Source: Paracoccaceae bacterium (GTDB lineage: Bacteria > Pseudomonadota > Alphaproteobacteria > Rhodobacterales > Rhodobacteraceae). Taken from it: a DNA stretch of 5,526 nucleotides. The DNA is taken from assembly GCA_003545125.1 (NCBI GenBank), contig DQCI01000158.1:3049-8574 (forward strand), in the 5' to 3' direction. The notes under the pieces are model-generated. The model was given only the letters and a program-made list of their open reading frames with translations. It was not told the DNA's origin and ran no database searches. Below are positions 1 to 5,526 of this stretch, piece by piece (the stretch's first letter is position 1; each line of letters starts with the position of its first letter). A program made the translations under genes and the position numbers.

Positions 1-1043
1 TCAGCCGGCTCGACCACCTCGAAACCAGCGCGCCGCAGCAATGCTTTCGGCGCGTCCGTGATCTTCTGGCCGTGCTGGAGCGAACAGGCGGCGTGGTAGG
101 CCACCCGCAATCCCATGTCGGCCTCGGGAAGACCGAGCGCGTCGAGGTATTCGGTGACGTCCTTCGCCAGCCCCGAGACCTTGGCCGCGTCGGCGGCGAG
201 CGGGTCACCCCGGAACATGTGGCCGTAATCCTTGACCGTCGTGCCGCAGCCGGAGGTATTGATGATGATCGCATCGAGCCCCTCGCCCAGCACCTCGCCC
301 ATGAAAGCCCGGATGTTGCGCGCGGCGCTCTCATGGGCGTCGGCCTCGCGTCCCATGTGATGGGTAAGCGCCCCGCAGCACCCCATGCCCTGCGGCACCA
401 CCACCTCGACGCCAAGGCGGGTGAGCAGCCGGATCGTGGCATCGTTGATGTCGGTATCGAGCGCCTTCTGGGCACAGCCTGTCATCAACGCGACCCGGGC
501 CTTGCGCGCGGGCACGGCGAAGGTCTGGGGCCGGTCGTTCGGGCTCGGCGTCGGCAGACGCGCCGGGGCCATGTCGAGCATCGCGCGCAACCGCGCGTCC
601 GGCATCAGCCGCTTGAAGGGCCGGCCGAGGTGCGCGAGCCGGAGCGACAGCCGGAACCGGCCGGGATGGGGGATCACCAGCGCAAGAACCCGGCGCAGGA
701 GCCGGTCCATCAGCGGGCGGCGATGGGTTTGCTCGATATAGGCCCGGGCCTGATCGACAAGGTGCATGTAATGCACGCCCGAGGGACAAGTGGTCATGCA
801 GGCGAGGCAGGAGAGGCAGCGGTCGATATGGGTCACCGTGCGCGCATCCGCCGGGCGGCCGGACTCCAGCATGTCCTTGATCAGGTAAATCCGGCCGCGC
901 GGGCTGTCGAGCTCATCGCCCAGCACCTGATAGGTCGGGCAGGTGGCGGTGCACATGCCGCAATGCACGCAGCTGCGCAGGATCTCGTTGGCGCGTTCTA
1001 TCCGCGGGTCTTCGAGCTGTTCGGGGGTGAAGAAGGTCTGCAT
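1..1043 (-). CDS. glcF: Glycolate oxidase iron-sulfur subunit GlcF (partial, C-terminus beyond left edge)
   Basis: This is the electron-transfer subunit of glycolate oxidase. It is expected to take electrons from the flavin subunits GlcD/GlcE at the inner face of the membrane and pass them towards quinone. The start at 1043 lies one base after the glcE stop, with GGGGG (1050-1054) six bases upstream as ribosome binding site, so translation is probably coupled to glcE. 347 full codons are visible. Residues 25-36 and 76-87 each carry the CxxCxxCxxxCP pattern of a [4Fe-4S] cluster (Cys25, 28, 31, 35 and Cys76, 79, 82, 86). A cysteine-rich CCG domain follows, with TGCAQ (Cys190), GMGCCGAL (Cys222-Cys223) and SGCG (Cys266). 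A second one begins at YHAACSLQHGQ (Cys320), and its closing CCG motif lies outside the window. E. coli GlcF is a little over 400 residues, so roughly 60 or more are missing. Related subunits of lactate or glycerol-3-phosphate dehydrogenases share this layout; the glcD-glcE context decides the name. Confidence 0.93.
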   Translation of the reverse strand, partial: MQTFFTPEQLEDPRIERANEILRSCVHCGMCTATCPTYQVLGDELDSPRGRIYLIKDMLESGRPADARTVTHIDRCLSCLACMTTCPSGVHYMHLVDQARAYIEQTHRRPLMDRLLRRVLALVIPHPGRFRLSLRLAHLGRPFKRLMPDARLRAMLDMAPARLPTPSPNDRPQTFAVPARKARVALMTGCAQKALDTDINDATIRLLTRLGVEVVVPQGMGCCGALTHHMGREADAHESAARNIRAFMGEVLGEGLDAIIINTSGCGTTVKDYGHMFRGDPLAADAAKVSGLAKDVTEYLDALGLPEADMGLRVAYHAACSLQHGQKITDAPKALLRRAGFEVVEPA

Positions 1044-1044
1044 C

Positions 1045-2184
1045 TCACACCCCCATAAGGCCGGGATTGAGCACACCCCGGGGATCGAATTTCTGCTTCA
1101 AAGCGCGCGTCAAAGCGGTGACTGGGGCCGATTGAGGTTGGAAAACATCAATTGAGCTGCGTACCTCCGGCGCGCCGCGCACCAGGGTCGCGTGGCCGCC
1201 GACCGCTGCCAGTGCGGCTCTCACTGTCGCCGCGCCTGCGTCTTGCGCGGTGGTTTCAAGCTCCAGCCAGGCAAGCCCGCCCCCCCAGTCGAAAATCCCG
1301 CGATGCGACAGCCCGGCGGCCTCCAGCGCGGCCGCAAACCCGGGCGCGTCGGTCGGCTTCAGAGAGACCCGCCACACCGGCCTGTCGCTCCCGGCGAAGG
1401 GCGCGACATCACGGACATCGGCCCAGAGCGCCGCGCTGGCCGCAGCGTCGATCCGCTCCCAACCTGCGAAACCGTCCTCCAGAAGCGCCCCGGCACGGTG
1501 GTCGACCATGCCCTGGAGGCCTTCGATGCGCACCAGCGTGGTGCCGCCGTCGAAGCCGAGATGGGCCGCACCGGTGACATCGTAGGGCGAGCCGAGGGCG
1601 CGCGCGAGCGCGGACACGCCCTGTTCGAGCGCCAGCCCCCGGACGATCAGCGTTGCTTCCGTTTCGGGCACCGCCTGGACCTTGAGGCTCAGCTCGGTGA
1701 TCACGCCCAACGTCCCCCAACTCCCCGCGAGAAGTTTGACCAGATCGTAGCCGGTGACATTCTTCATCACCCGGCCGCCGTTTTTCAGCACCCGCCCTGC
1801 CCCATCGACGAAGCGCATGCCGAGCGCGTGGTCGCGCGCTGCGCCCGCCTGGATCCGGCGGGGCCCCGAGACATTGGCAGCCACGACACCACCGATGGTG
1901 GGCACACCTTCGGTGCCCAACAGGACCCGGTGATCCATCGGCTCAAAGGCCAGCCGCTGCCCCTCGCCCGCGAGCAGCGTTGTGACCTCGGCCAGCGGCG
2001 TACCGGCCCCGACCACGAGGGTGAGCGCGGCCGGCTCGTAGAGTTCCACGCCGGTGATCGCGACCTTCAGGAGATCGCCCGCAGTCGGCCGGCCGATATC
2101 CCGCGTCCCGCCGCCCCGCACTCTCAACGGCCCTTGGGCCCCGGCAATTGCCTCGGCCAGCGCGCTCTCGGTTGTGACTGTCAT
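1045..2184 (-). CDS. glcE: Glycolate oxidase FAD-binding subunit GlcE
   Basis: This is the second, smaller FAD-linked subunit of glycolate oxidase (glycolate to glyoxylate). The 379 residues carry the FAD-binding type-4 (PCMH) fold. A glycine loop LRVRGGGTRDIGRP lies at 20-33, the central FAD motif GGVVAANVSGPRR at 98-110, VMKNVTGYDLVKLLAGSWGTLG at about 139-160, and ITELSLKV after it. The C-terminus has the family signature FDPRGVLNPG. VMKN(V/A)xGYDL and GPRR are typical of GlcE rather than GlcD. E. coli GlcE is about 350 residues, so this one is slightly longer. The ATG at 2184 is the first ATG, GTG or TTG in this frame after the glcD stop, and the N-terminus aligns with known GlcE starts. 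No good Shine-Dalgarno precedes it: only AAGAAAAAG abuts the ATG, and the nearest GGAG (2204-2207) is 19 bases away. The gap to glcD is 87 bases and the gap to glcF is one. Confidence 0.93.
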   Translation of the reverse strand: MTVTTESALAEAIAGAQGPLRVRGGGTRDIGRPTAGDLLKVAITGVELYEPAALTLVVGAGTPLAEVTTLLAGEGQRLAFEPMDHRVLLGTEGVPTIGGVVAANVSGPRRIQAGAARDHALGMRFVDGAGRVLKNGGRVMKNVTGYDLVKLLAGSWGTLGVITELSLKVQAVPETEATLIVRGLALEQGVSALARALGSPYDVTGAAHLGFDGGTTLVRIEGLQGMVDHRAGALLEDGFAGWERIDAAASAALWADVRDVAPFAGSDRPVWRVSLKPTDAPGFAAALEAAGLSHRGIFDWGGGLAWLELETTAQDAGAATVRAALAAVGGHATLVRGAPEVRSSIDVFQPQSAPVTALTRALKQKFDPRGVLNPGLMGV

Positions 2185-2210
2185 CTTTTTCTTGGTCCAA
2201 ATACTCCGGG
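2181..2210 (-). repeat. Possible dispersed Rhodobacterales intergenic motif overlapping the glcE start
   Basis: On the minus strand this stretch reads CCC, then GGAGTATTTGGACCAAGAAA, then AAGATGA, so its end contains the glcE ATG. It is strikingly A/T-rich for this DNA. From memory it resembles a short GGAGTATTT-(G/T)GG-CCAAGA-AAGATGA type sequence seen in many intergenic regions of Rhodobacter and Paracoccus relatives. I could not check copy number, and only one copy is present in this window, so the repeat status is inferred and not seen. Confidence 0.35.
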
Positions 2211-2225
2211 TGGGTGTCGATGTTG

Positions 2226-2250
2226 CGCCATTGTCCGAGTGACAATGGCG
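2226..2250. repeat. Perfect 10-bp inverted repeat in the glcD-glcE spacer
   Basis: CGCCATTGTC (2226-2235) and GACAATGGCG (2241-2250) are exact reverse complements around a 5-base loop, CGAGT. The dyad lies in the 87-base spacer, 21 bases after the glcD stop and 41 before the glcE start. No T-run follows on the minus strand, so it is unlikely to end transcription. A hairpin of this kind inside an operon more often protects the 3' end of the upstream message or marks a processing site. A protein-binding operator is the alternative, since the core ATTGTC-N5-GACAAT is also a plausible dimer site. Confidence 0.8.
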
Positions 2251-2271
2251 ACGGGTCCGACCCTCCCGGTT

Positions 2272-3702
2272 CTAGCCTCTCCGACCCGCGCTCGCGTCGA
2301 GCGGGAACACCTTCGCCGGGTTCAACCCCCAGTCTGGGTCGAACACGTCCTTCACCTGCATCTGGATCTCCAGGTCGGCCTCTGCATATTGCGACGGCAT
2401 GATGTCGCGCTTTTCGACCCCGACGCCGTGCTCGCCGGTCAGGCAGCCGCCGACCGCGACGCAGAGCTTGAGGATTTCCGCACCCAGCGCTTCGGTCTTT
2501 TCGAGATCGCCGGGCTTGTTGGCGTCGTAGAGGATGAGCGGGTGCATGTTGCCGTCGCCGGCGTGAAAGACGTTGCCCACCTGCAAGCCGACCTCCGCGC
2601 CCATCTCACCGATCCGGCGCAGCACCTCGGGCAGGCGGCTCACGGGAATGGTGCCGTCGAGGCACATGTAGTCGTTGATCTGGCCCATCGCACCGAAGGC
2701 GGTCTTGCGGCCTTGCCAGATGCGCGCGGCCTCCGCCGCCGAGCCGCTTTCGCGGATCTCCACCGGGTTGTGTCGCTTCGCAATCTTGACGATCCGGCCC
2801 AGCTGGTCGTCGATCTCCGCGTCCGACCCTTCAACCTCGACGATGAGCAGCGCTTCGCAATCGGGGTAGTTCGCCCCGACATGCGCATCGGCCGCCTTTA
2901 TGACCAGCCGGTCCATGTATTCGATCGCGACCGGCAGGATACCGGATTTGATGATGTCGGAGACGCAGGCGCCGGCCACTTCGGCGCTGTTGTAGCCGAT
3001 CAGCACCGGCCGGGCCCCTTCGGGCTTGGCGAGGATGCGCAAGGTGGCCTCGGTGACCACGCCGAGCTGGCCTTCGGACCCGCAAACGAGGCCAAGCAGG
3101 TCGAGCCCGCCGGCGTCGAGATGGGCACCGCCGATCTCGACCACTTCACCATCAGCCATGACCATGGTCACGCCCATCAGGTTGTTGGTGGTGACGCCGT
3201 ATTTCAGGCAATGCGCGCCGCCCGAGTTCATCGCGATATTGCCGGCAATCGCGCAGGCGAGCTGCGACGAGGGGTCGGGGGCGTAGAAAAACCCGTCCTG
3301 CTCGACGGCGCCGGTAACGGAGAGGTTGGTGCGGCCCGCCTCGACCCGGATGAAGCGGTTGTCGTAGTCGGTTTCCAGCACCCGGTTCATCCGGGCGACG
3401 CCGAGCAGCACCGCGTCCGCCGTCGGCAACGCGCCGCCGGCGAGCGAGGTGCCGGCGCCGCGCGGCACCACCGGCACGCCTTCCTCGTGGCAGATCTTCA
3501 TGACCGCCGCGACTTGCTCCGTCGAGGCGGGCAGGACCGCGCAGAGTGGCGGACAGCGGTAAGCGGAGAGCCCGTCGCATTCATAGGCGCGCAGCTCGAT
3601 AGGGTCATCGATCACCCCGCGCGGGCCGAGTGCAGCGCGCAGGCGGGCGGCGATGCGGGGCTTGTTCGCCAGCACGCCCGCATCGGGCTGGGGCATCTGC
3701 AT
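2272..3702 (-). CDS. glcD: Glycolate oxidase catalytic FAD subunit GlcD
   Basis: This is the main flavin subunit of glycolate oxidase, which oxidises glycolate (and often D-lactate) to the 2-oxo acid. The 476 residues comprise an N-terminal FAD-binding type-4 domain and a C-terminal FAD-oxidase domain. The FAD domain has the loop VPVVPRGAGTSLAGG at 76-90, APDPSSQLACAIAGNIAMNSGG at 141-162, KYGVTTNNLMG at 167-177 and GSEGQLGVVTEATLRI at 208-223. The C-terminal domain has NVFHAGDGNMHPLIL at 377-391, with His380 and His387 spaced like the metal ligands of D-2-hydroxyacid dehydrogenases. TGEHGVGVEK follows at 422-431 (Glu424, His425), and FDPDWGLNPAKVFP ends the domain. It is somewhat shorter than E. 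coli GlcD (499 residues) because the C-terminal tail is missing. The start at 3702 sits 8 bases after GGGAGGAG, which favours it over the Met two codons later. D-lactate and D-2-hydroxyglutarate dehydrogenases are close relatives; adjacent glcE and glcF make glycolate oxidase the better call. Confidence 0.95.
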   Translation of the reverse strand: MQMPQPDAGVLANKPRIAARLRAALGPRGVIDDPIELRAYECDGLSAYRCPPLCAVLPASTEQVAAVMKICHEEGVPVVPRGAGTSLAGGALPTADAVLLGVARMNRVLETDYDNRFIRVEAGRTNLSVTGAVEQDGFFYAPDPSSQLACAIAGNIAMNSGGAHCLKYGVTTNNLMGVTMVMADGEVVEIGGAHLDAGGLDLLGLVCGSEGQLGVVTEATLRILAKPEGARPVLIGYNSAEVAGACVSDIIKSGILPVAIEYMDRLVIKAADAHVGANYPDCEALLIVEVEGSDAEIDDQLGRIVKIAKRHNPVEIRESGSAAEAARIWQGRKTAFGAMGQINDYMCLDGTIPVSRLPEVLRRIGEMGAEVGLQVGNVFHAGDGNMHPLILYDANKPGDLEKTEALGAEILKLCVAVGGCLTGEHGVGVEKRDIMPSQYAEADLEIQMQVKDVFDPDWGLNPAKVFPLDASAGRRG

Positions 3703-3710
3703 GGCCGGTT

Positions 3711-3718
3711 CTCCTCCC
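3711..3718 (-). promoter_or_regulatory. Ribosome binding site of glcD
   Basis: GGGAGGAG on the minus strand lies 8 bases before the ATG at 3702. It is the strongest Shine-Dalgarno of the operon and fixes the glcD start at 3702 rather than at the next Met codon (3696). Confidence 0.8.
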
Positions 3719-3730
3719 TTGGATCACGCC

Positions 3731-3759
3731 ATTTGAGCGTGTCGGGGAGTTCGGCGCAA
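3731..3759 (-). promoter_or_regulatory. Weak sigma-70-like promoter candidate for glcDEF
   Basis: If the hairpin at 3787-3817 ends the upstream transcript, the glc promoter should lie between it and glcD. The best match I find there is TTGCGC (3759-3754) and TCAAAT (3736-3731) with a 17-base spacer: three of six and four of six consensus bases. The -10 hexamer sits in the loop of a small inverted repeat, CACGC/GCGTG (3725-3729 and 3737-3741), which could be an operator. It would give a leader of only about 22 bases carrying the ribosome binding site. This is a guess from consensus only. Confidence 0.25.
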
Positions 3760-3786
3760 GAGCCGCGTGGCCGCACGGAACGCAAG

Positions 3787-3817
3787 AGCCCCGCGGAACC
3801 GACGATCCCGCGGGGCT
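3787..3817 (-). terminator. Probable terminator after the OmpA-family lipoprotein gene
   Basis: AGCCCCGCGG (3787-3796) and CCGCGGGGCT (3808-3817) form a perfect 10-bp G+C-rich stem with an 11-base loop. The hairpin begins 66 bases past the lipoprotein stop. Read on the minus strand it is followed by CTTGCGTTCC, a modest pyrimidine tract rather than a clean T-run, so the terminator is credible but not textbook. It lies upstream of the glc operon and would insulate glcD from the lipoprotein transcript. Confidence 0.65.
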
Positions 3818-3844
3818 GTATACTTCATGCCGTCTCAGGGCGTG

Positions 3845-3861
3845 GTTGGCATATGGCCAAC
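3845..3861. repeat. Short palindrome between the lipoprotein stop and its terminator
   Basis: GTTGGC (3845-3850) and GCCAAC (3856-3861) are exact reverse complements around ATATG. The element lies 22 bases past the lipoprotein stop, upstream of the hairpin at 3787-3817 and about 140 bases upstream of glcD. It may be a small 3'-UTR hairpin. The TTGGC-N5-GCCAA core could also be a regulator site, but its distance from the glc promoter region makes that uncertain. Confidence 0.45.
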
Positions 3862-3883
3862 AGCCCCTCGGTCAATCGTCGGG

Positions 3884-4516
3884 TCAGCCGTTCGGGATGA
3901 TGACGATCTCGACGCGCCGATTCTGCGCCCGGCCCTCGGGCGTAAGGTTCGAGGCGACCGGCTGATCCTCGCCGCGGCCGATCGACGTCACCCGGTAGGC
4001 AGCAACCTGCTGGTTCAGCAGCACCCGGGTGACCGAGGCCGCGCGCTGACGCGAGAGGTTGAGGTTGTAGCTGGCCGCGCCCTGGTTGTCGGTGTGGCCG
4101 ATCACCTGGACGTTGCTGTCGGCATATTTGTTCAGGTGCCTCGCGAGCACGCGCAGGTCGGCGCGGATCGACGGGTTGAGCTTGGCGCTGTCGGTGGCGA
4201 AGAGGATGTCTTGCGGCATGGTCACGACCAGCGACGACCCGGTGTTGGTGACACCGATGCGGCTGTCACCGAAATCGGCGCGCAATTCGCCAGCCTGCTT
4301 GTCGAGCGATTGGCCGATGGCCCCGCCGACGAGCGCGCCGCCGACCGCGCCGACGGCGGCGCCGGCCGGCCGACCCGACAGAAGACCGCCGAGGACACCG
4401 CCGGCAAGCGCACCGGTGGCGGCGCCGGTGTTCTGGCGCGGCCCGGTGTCGGTGCAGGCGGCGAGAGTGAGGACCGCGGCGAGTGGCAGGACGAAGGCGG
4501 ATTTCAGTAGGCGCAT
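3884..4516 (-). CDS. OmpA-family outer-membrane lipoprotein with glycine zipper (YiaD-like)
   Basis: This is a cell-envelope lipoprotein that probably anchors the outer membrane to peptidoglycan. The 210-residue protein starts with a lipoprotein signal (MRLLK, a hydrophobic stretch, lipobox LAAC with Cys21). Residue +2 is Thr, not Asp, which by the E. coli rule favours the outer membrane. Residues 31-68 are a Gly/Ala-rich glycine zipper (GALAGGVLGGLL, then GAAVGAVGGALVGGAIG) likely to insert in or lie along the membrane. Residues 87-208 are an OmpA C-terminal domain: DILFATDSAKL, VIGHTDNQGAASYNLNLSRQRA, and GRGEDQPVASN leading to AQNRRVEI. Asp143 and Arg158 sit 15 apart, as do the diaminopimelate-binding Asp271 and Arg286 of OmpA. 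An upstream Met (4576) is in frame, but the signal peptide and GGGAG (4524-4528, 7 bases before the ATG) choose 4516. It is probably transcribed alone: 135 bases separate it from the repair gene upstream and a hairpin follows. I found no convincing promoter; TAGGAT at 4575-4580 is a weak -10 candidate. Confidence 0.93.
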   Translation of the reverse strand: MRLLKSAFVLPLAAVLTLAACTDTGPRQNTGAATGALAGGVLGGLLSGRPAGAAVGAVGGALVGGAIGQSLDKQAGELRADFGDSRIGVTNTGSSLVVTMPQDILFATDSAKLNPSIRADLRVLARHLNKYADSNVQVIGHTDNQGAASYNLNLSRQRAASVTRVLLNQQVAAYRVTSIGRGEDQPVASNLTPEGRAQNRRVEIVIIPNG

Positions 4517-4523
4517 GATGGTT

Positions 4524-4528
4524 CTCCC
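4524..4528 (-). promoter_or_regulatory. Ribosome binding site deciding the lipoprotein start
   Basis: GGGAG on the minus strand sits 7 bases before the ATG at 4516. That start exposes the signal peptide at the N-terminus, whereas the in-frame ATG at 4576 would put 20 polar residues ahead of it. Confidence 0.7.
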
Positions 4529-4651
4529 GGGGGTGCGCGTTGTGGCGCTGAGCTTCTGGCAGGTTCTGCGCGCCATCCTAACGGTTTTTGCGGCAGAAAC
4601 CAGCGGCGTGAGCGCGCAAGCTCCTGTTTTCGCGGGAAGCCGCCGGTGGGC

Positions 4652-5509
4652 TCAGGCGGCGCCTACGCCTTCGCGCGCCGCTTCCCAGGCCAGCAGGGCG
4701 CGTTTCACGGGAAGGCCCCAGTGGTAGCCGCCAAGCTCGCCGGATTTGCGCAACGCCCGGTGACAGGGAATGATCCAGCCGACCGGGTTGCGGCCCACCG
4801 CCGTGCCGACCGCGCGCATCGCTTTCGGACGGCCGATGGCCCCGGCGATCTCGGAATAGGTGGTGACATGGCCGGTGGGAACCCGGATCAGCGCCTCCCA
4901 GACCTTGATCTGGAAGGGCGCACCGATCATGTGCAGCCTTGCTTCGCCCTTCTGGCCGAACATCGCCTCGACCTCCGGTTTGAGCGCCATCGGGTCTTCG
5001 ACGAAATCCGCCTTGGGCCAACGGGTGCGCAGGTCGTCCATTGCCGCCTCGGCGCCGATTTCCCCGGCGAGCGCAAGGCCGCAGATGCCGCGGTCGGTCG
5101 CCATCACCAGGGCGAGGTCGAAGGGACTGTCGAACCAGCCCCAGCGGATCGTGAGCCCTTCACCGGCACGGGCGTATTCGCCGGGGCTCATCGCCTCCCA
5201 GCGCAGGAACAGATCGTGCAGACGGCCGCTGCCGGAAAGCCCCACGGCGTCGGCCGTCTCCAAGGTGGTGAACCTGCGCGCGAGCAGGTCTTTGGCGTGG
5301 TCGAGGGCGAGGAACTGCTGGTAGCGCTTGGGGCTCACGCCCACCCATGTCGAGAAGACCCGCTGGAAATGGGCCGGGCTCATGCGCACGGCGCCTGCGA
5401 TCTGCTCGAGCGACATCGCGGGGCCGGCTTCGTCGATCACGTCGATGGCGCGGCGGATCACCTGGTAATGGTAGTGGCCTTGCGCGGTGGTCGGATCCTG
5501 GGCGGTCAT
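4652..5509 (-). CDS. Bifunctional AraC-type regulator / methylated-DNA-[protein]-cysteine S-methyltransferase
   Basis: This is a suicide DNA-repair protein that moves a methyl group from O6-methylguanine in DNA to its own cysteine, fused to a helix-turn-helix domain. The 285 residues open with an AraC-type domain (about 12-115; SLEQIAGAVRMSPAHFQRVF is the first helix-turn-helix, and MSPGEYAR closes the second). An N-terminal ribonuclease-like domain follows (about 120-190), then the methyltransferase core (195-280). In that core FQIKVWEAL, VPTGHVTTYSEIA (Tyr218) and MRAVGTAVGRNP (Arg232 as the arginine finger) precede the acceptor motif PCHR with Cys249, His250 and Arg251; Asn241 lies just before. 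Glu276 lies 27 residues after Cys249, as Glu172 does after Cys145 in human MGMT, completing the Cys-His-Glu network. The only other cysteine is Cys143, so the four-cysteine zinc domain that senses methylphosphotriesters in E. coli Ada is absent. The start at 5509 has AAGGAG (5516-5521) six bases upstream. This two-domain type is common in alphaproteobacteria. Whether it regulates anything cannot be read from sequence. Confidence 0.94.
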   Translation of the reverse strand: MTAQDPTTAQGHYHYQVIRRAIDVIDEAGPAMSLEQIAGAVRMSPAHFQRVFSTWVGVSPKRYQQFLALDHAKDLLARRFTTLETADAVGLSGSGRLHDLFLRWEAMSPGEYARAGEGLTIRWGWFDSPFDLALVMATDRGICGLALAGEIGAEAAMDDLRTRWPKADFVEDPMALKPEVEAMFGQKGEARLHMIGAPFQIKVWEALIRVPTGHVTTYSEIAGAIGRPKAMRAVGTAVGRNPVGWIIPCHRALRKSGELGGYHWGLPVKRALLAWEAAREGVGAA

Positions 5510-5515
5510 GGTTTT

Positions 5516-5521
5516 CTCCTT
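5516..5521 (-). promoter_or_regulatory. Ribosome binding site of the AraC/methyltransferase gene
   Basis: AAGGAG on the minus strand lies 6 bases before the ATG at 5509 and supports that start. The promoter of this gene is beyond the right edge of the window. Confidence 0.75.
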
Positions 5522-5526
5522 CGCCT

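Noticed and set aside
331..789. Shorter Arg/Pro/Ala-rich frames overlapping the real genes, such as 331-789, 1409-1720, 3152-3580 and 4578-5021 on the minus strand and 385-741 or 4086-4727 on the plus strand.
   Set aside because: They are frame-shifted readings of glcF, glcE, glcD, the lipoprotein gene or the methyltransferase gene, with typical out-of-frame composition and no conserved motif.
1943..2245. A minus-strand frame beginning in the glcD-glcE spacer that could look like a small extra gene.
   Set aside because: It would start at a TTG inside the hairpin, has no ribosome binding site, and most of it is an out-of-frame reading of glcE.
2226..2250. The glcD-glcE inverted repeat as an intrinsic terminator.
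   Set aside because: No T-run follows on the minus strand, and ending transcription here would cut off the two subunit genes needed for the same enzyme.
1192..3900. A 902-codon open frame on the plus strand across glcE and glcD, and similar long plus-strand frames at 72-1058 and 3767-4510.
   Set aside because: Each is in exact codon register with the minus-strand genes, so its stops could arise only from TTA, CTA or TCA codons, which are rare in G+C-rich genomes. The predicted products are His/Arg/Gly-rich with no recognisable domains, while the minus strand encodes complete conserved families.
4517..4576. A longer lipoprotein form starting at the in-frame ATG at 4576.
   Set aside because: It would place 20 charged or polar residues before the signal peptide and lacks a ribosome binding site; 4516 has GGGAG at a normal distance.
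1..5526. A new defence, mobile or biosynthetic system.
   Set aside because: All five genes belong to familiar families covering nearly the whole window, and I see no transposase, phage gene, direct-repeat array, RNA gene or unexplained open stretch over 300 bases.

Overview
The window is G+C-rich DNA (about two-thirds G+C by eye), with all supported genes on the minus strand and almost no TTA, CTA or TCA codons. Gene content and protein style fit an alphaproteobacterium, most likely of the Rhodobacterales (Rhodobacteraceae). That assignment is inferred from protein resemblance, not from a marker gene.

From right to left, which is the direction of transcription: (1) 5509-4652, a complete 285-residue protein joining an AraC-type DNA-binding domain to an O6-methylguanine-DNA methyltransferase domain (PCHR active site). 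It is an Ada-like repair protein without the N-terminal zinc domain of E. coli Ada. (2) 4516-3884, a 210-residue outer-membrane lipoprotein with a lipobox, a glycine-zipper segment and an OmpA-type peptidoglycan-binding domain (YiaD-like layout). A 10-bp G+C-rich hairpin lies about 70 bases past its stop and probably ends its transcript. (3) 3702 to the left edge, the glycolate oxidase operon glcD-glcE-glcF. glcD (476 aa) and glcE (379 aa) are complete. glcF runs off the left edge after 347 codons and is missing its C-terminal part.

The three Glc proteins form one enzyme. GlcD and GlcE are related FAD-binding subunits, and GlcF carries two [4Fe-4S] ferredoxin motifs and cysteine-rich (CCG) domains. 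Together they oxidise glycolate to glyoxylate at the cytoplasmic membrane and pass electrons to the respiratory chain. The glcE-glcF junction is tight (one base between stop and start). The glcD-glcE junction is loose (87 bases) and holds a perfect 10-bp inverted repeat plus a stretch resembling a motif I remember as dispersed in Rhodobacterales intergenic DNA. That spacer is the least explained part of the window.

I see no mobile element, CRISPR array, RNA gene or unfamiliar gene cluster. Several very long plus-strand open frames, including one of 902 codons, are antisense shadows. This is mostly an ordinary chromosomal region, and the findings below are scored accordingly.
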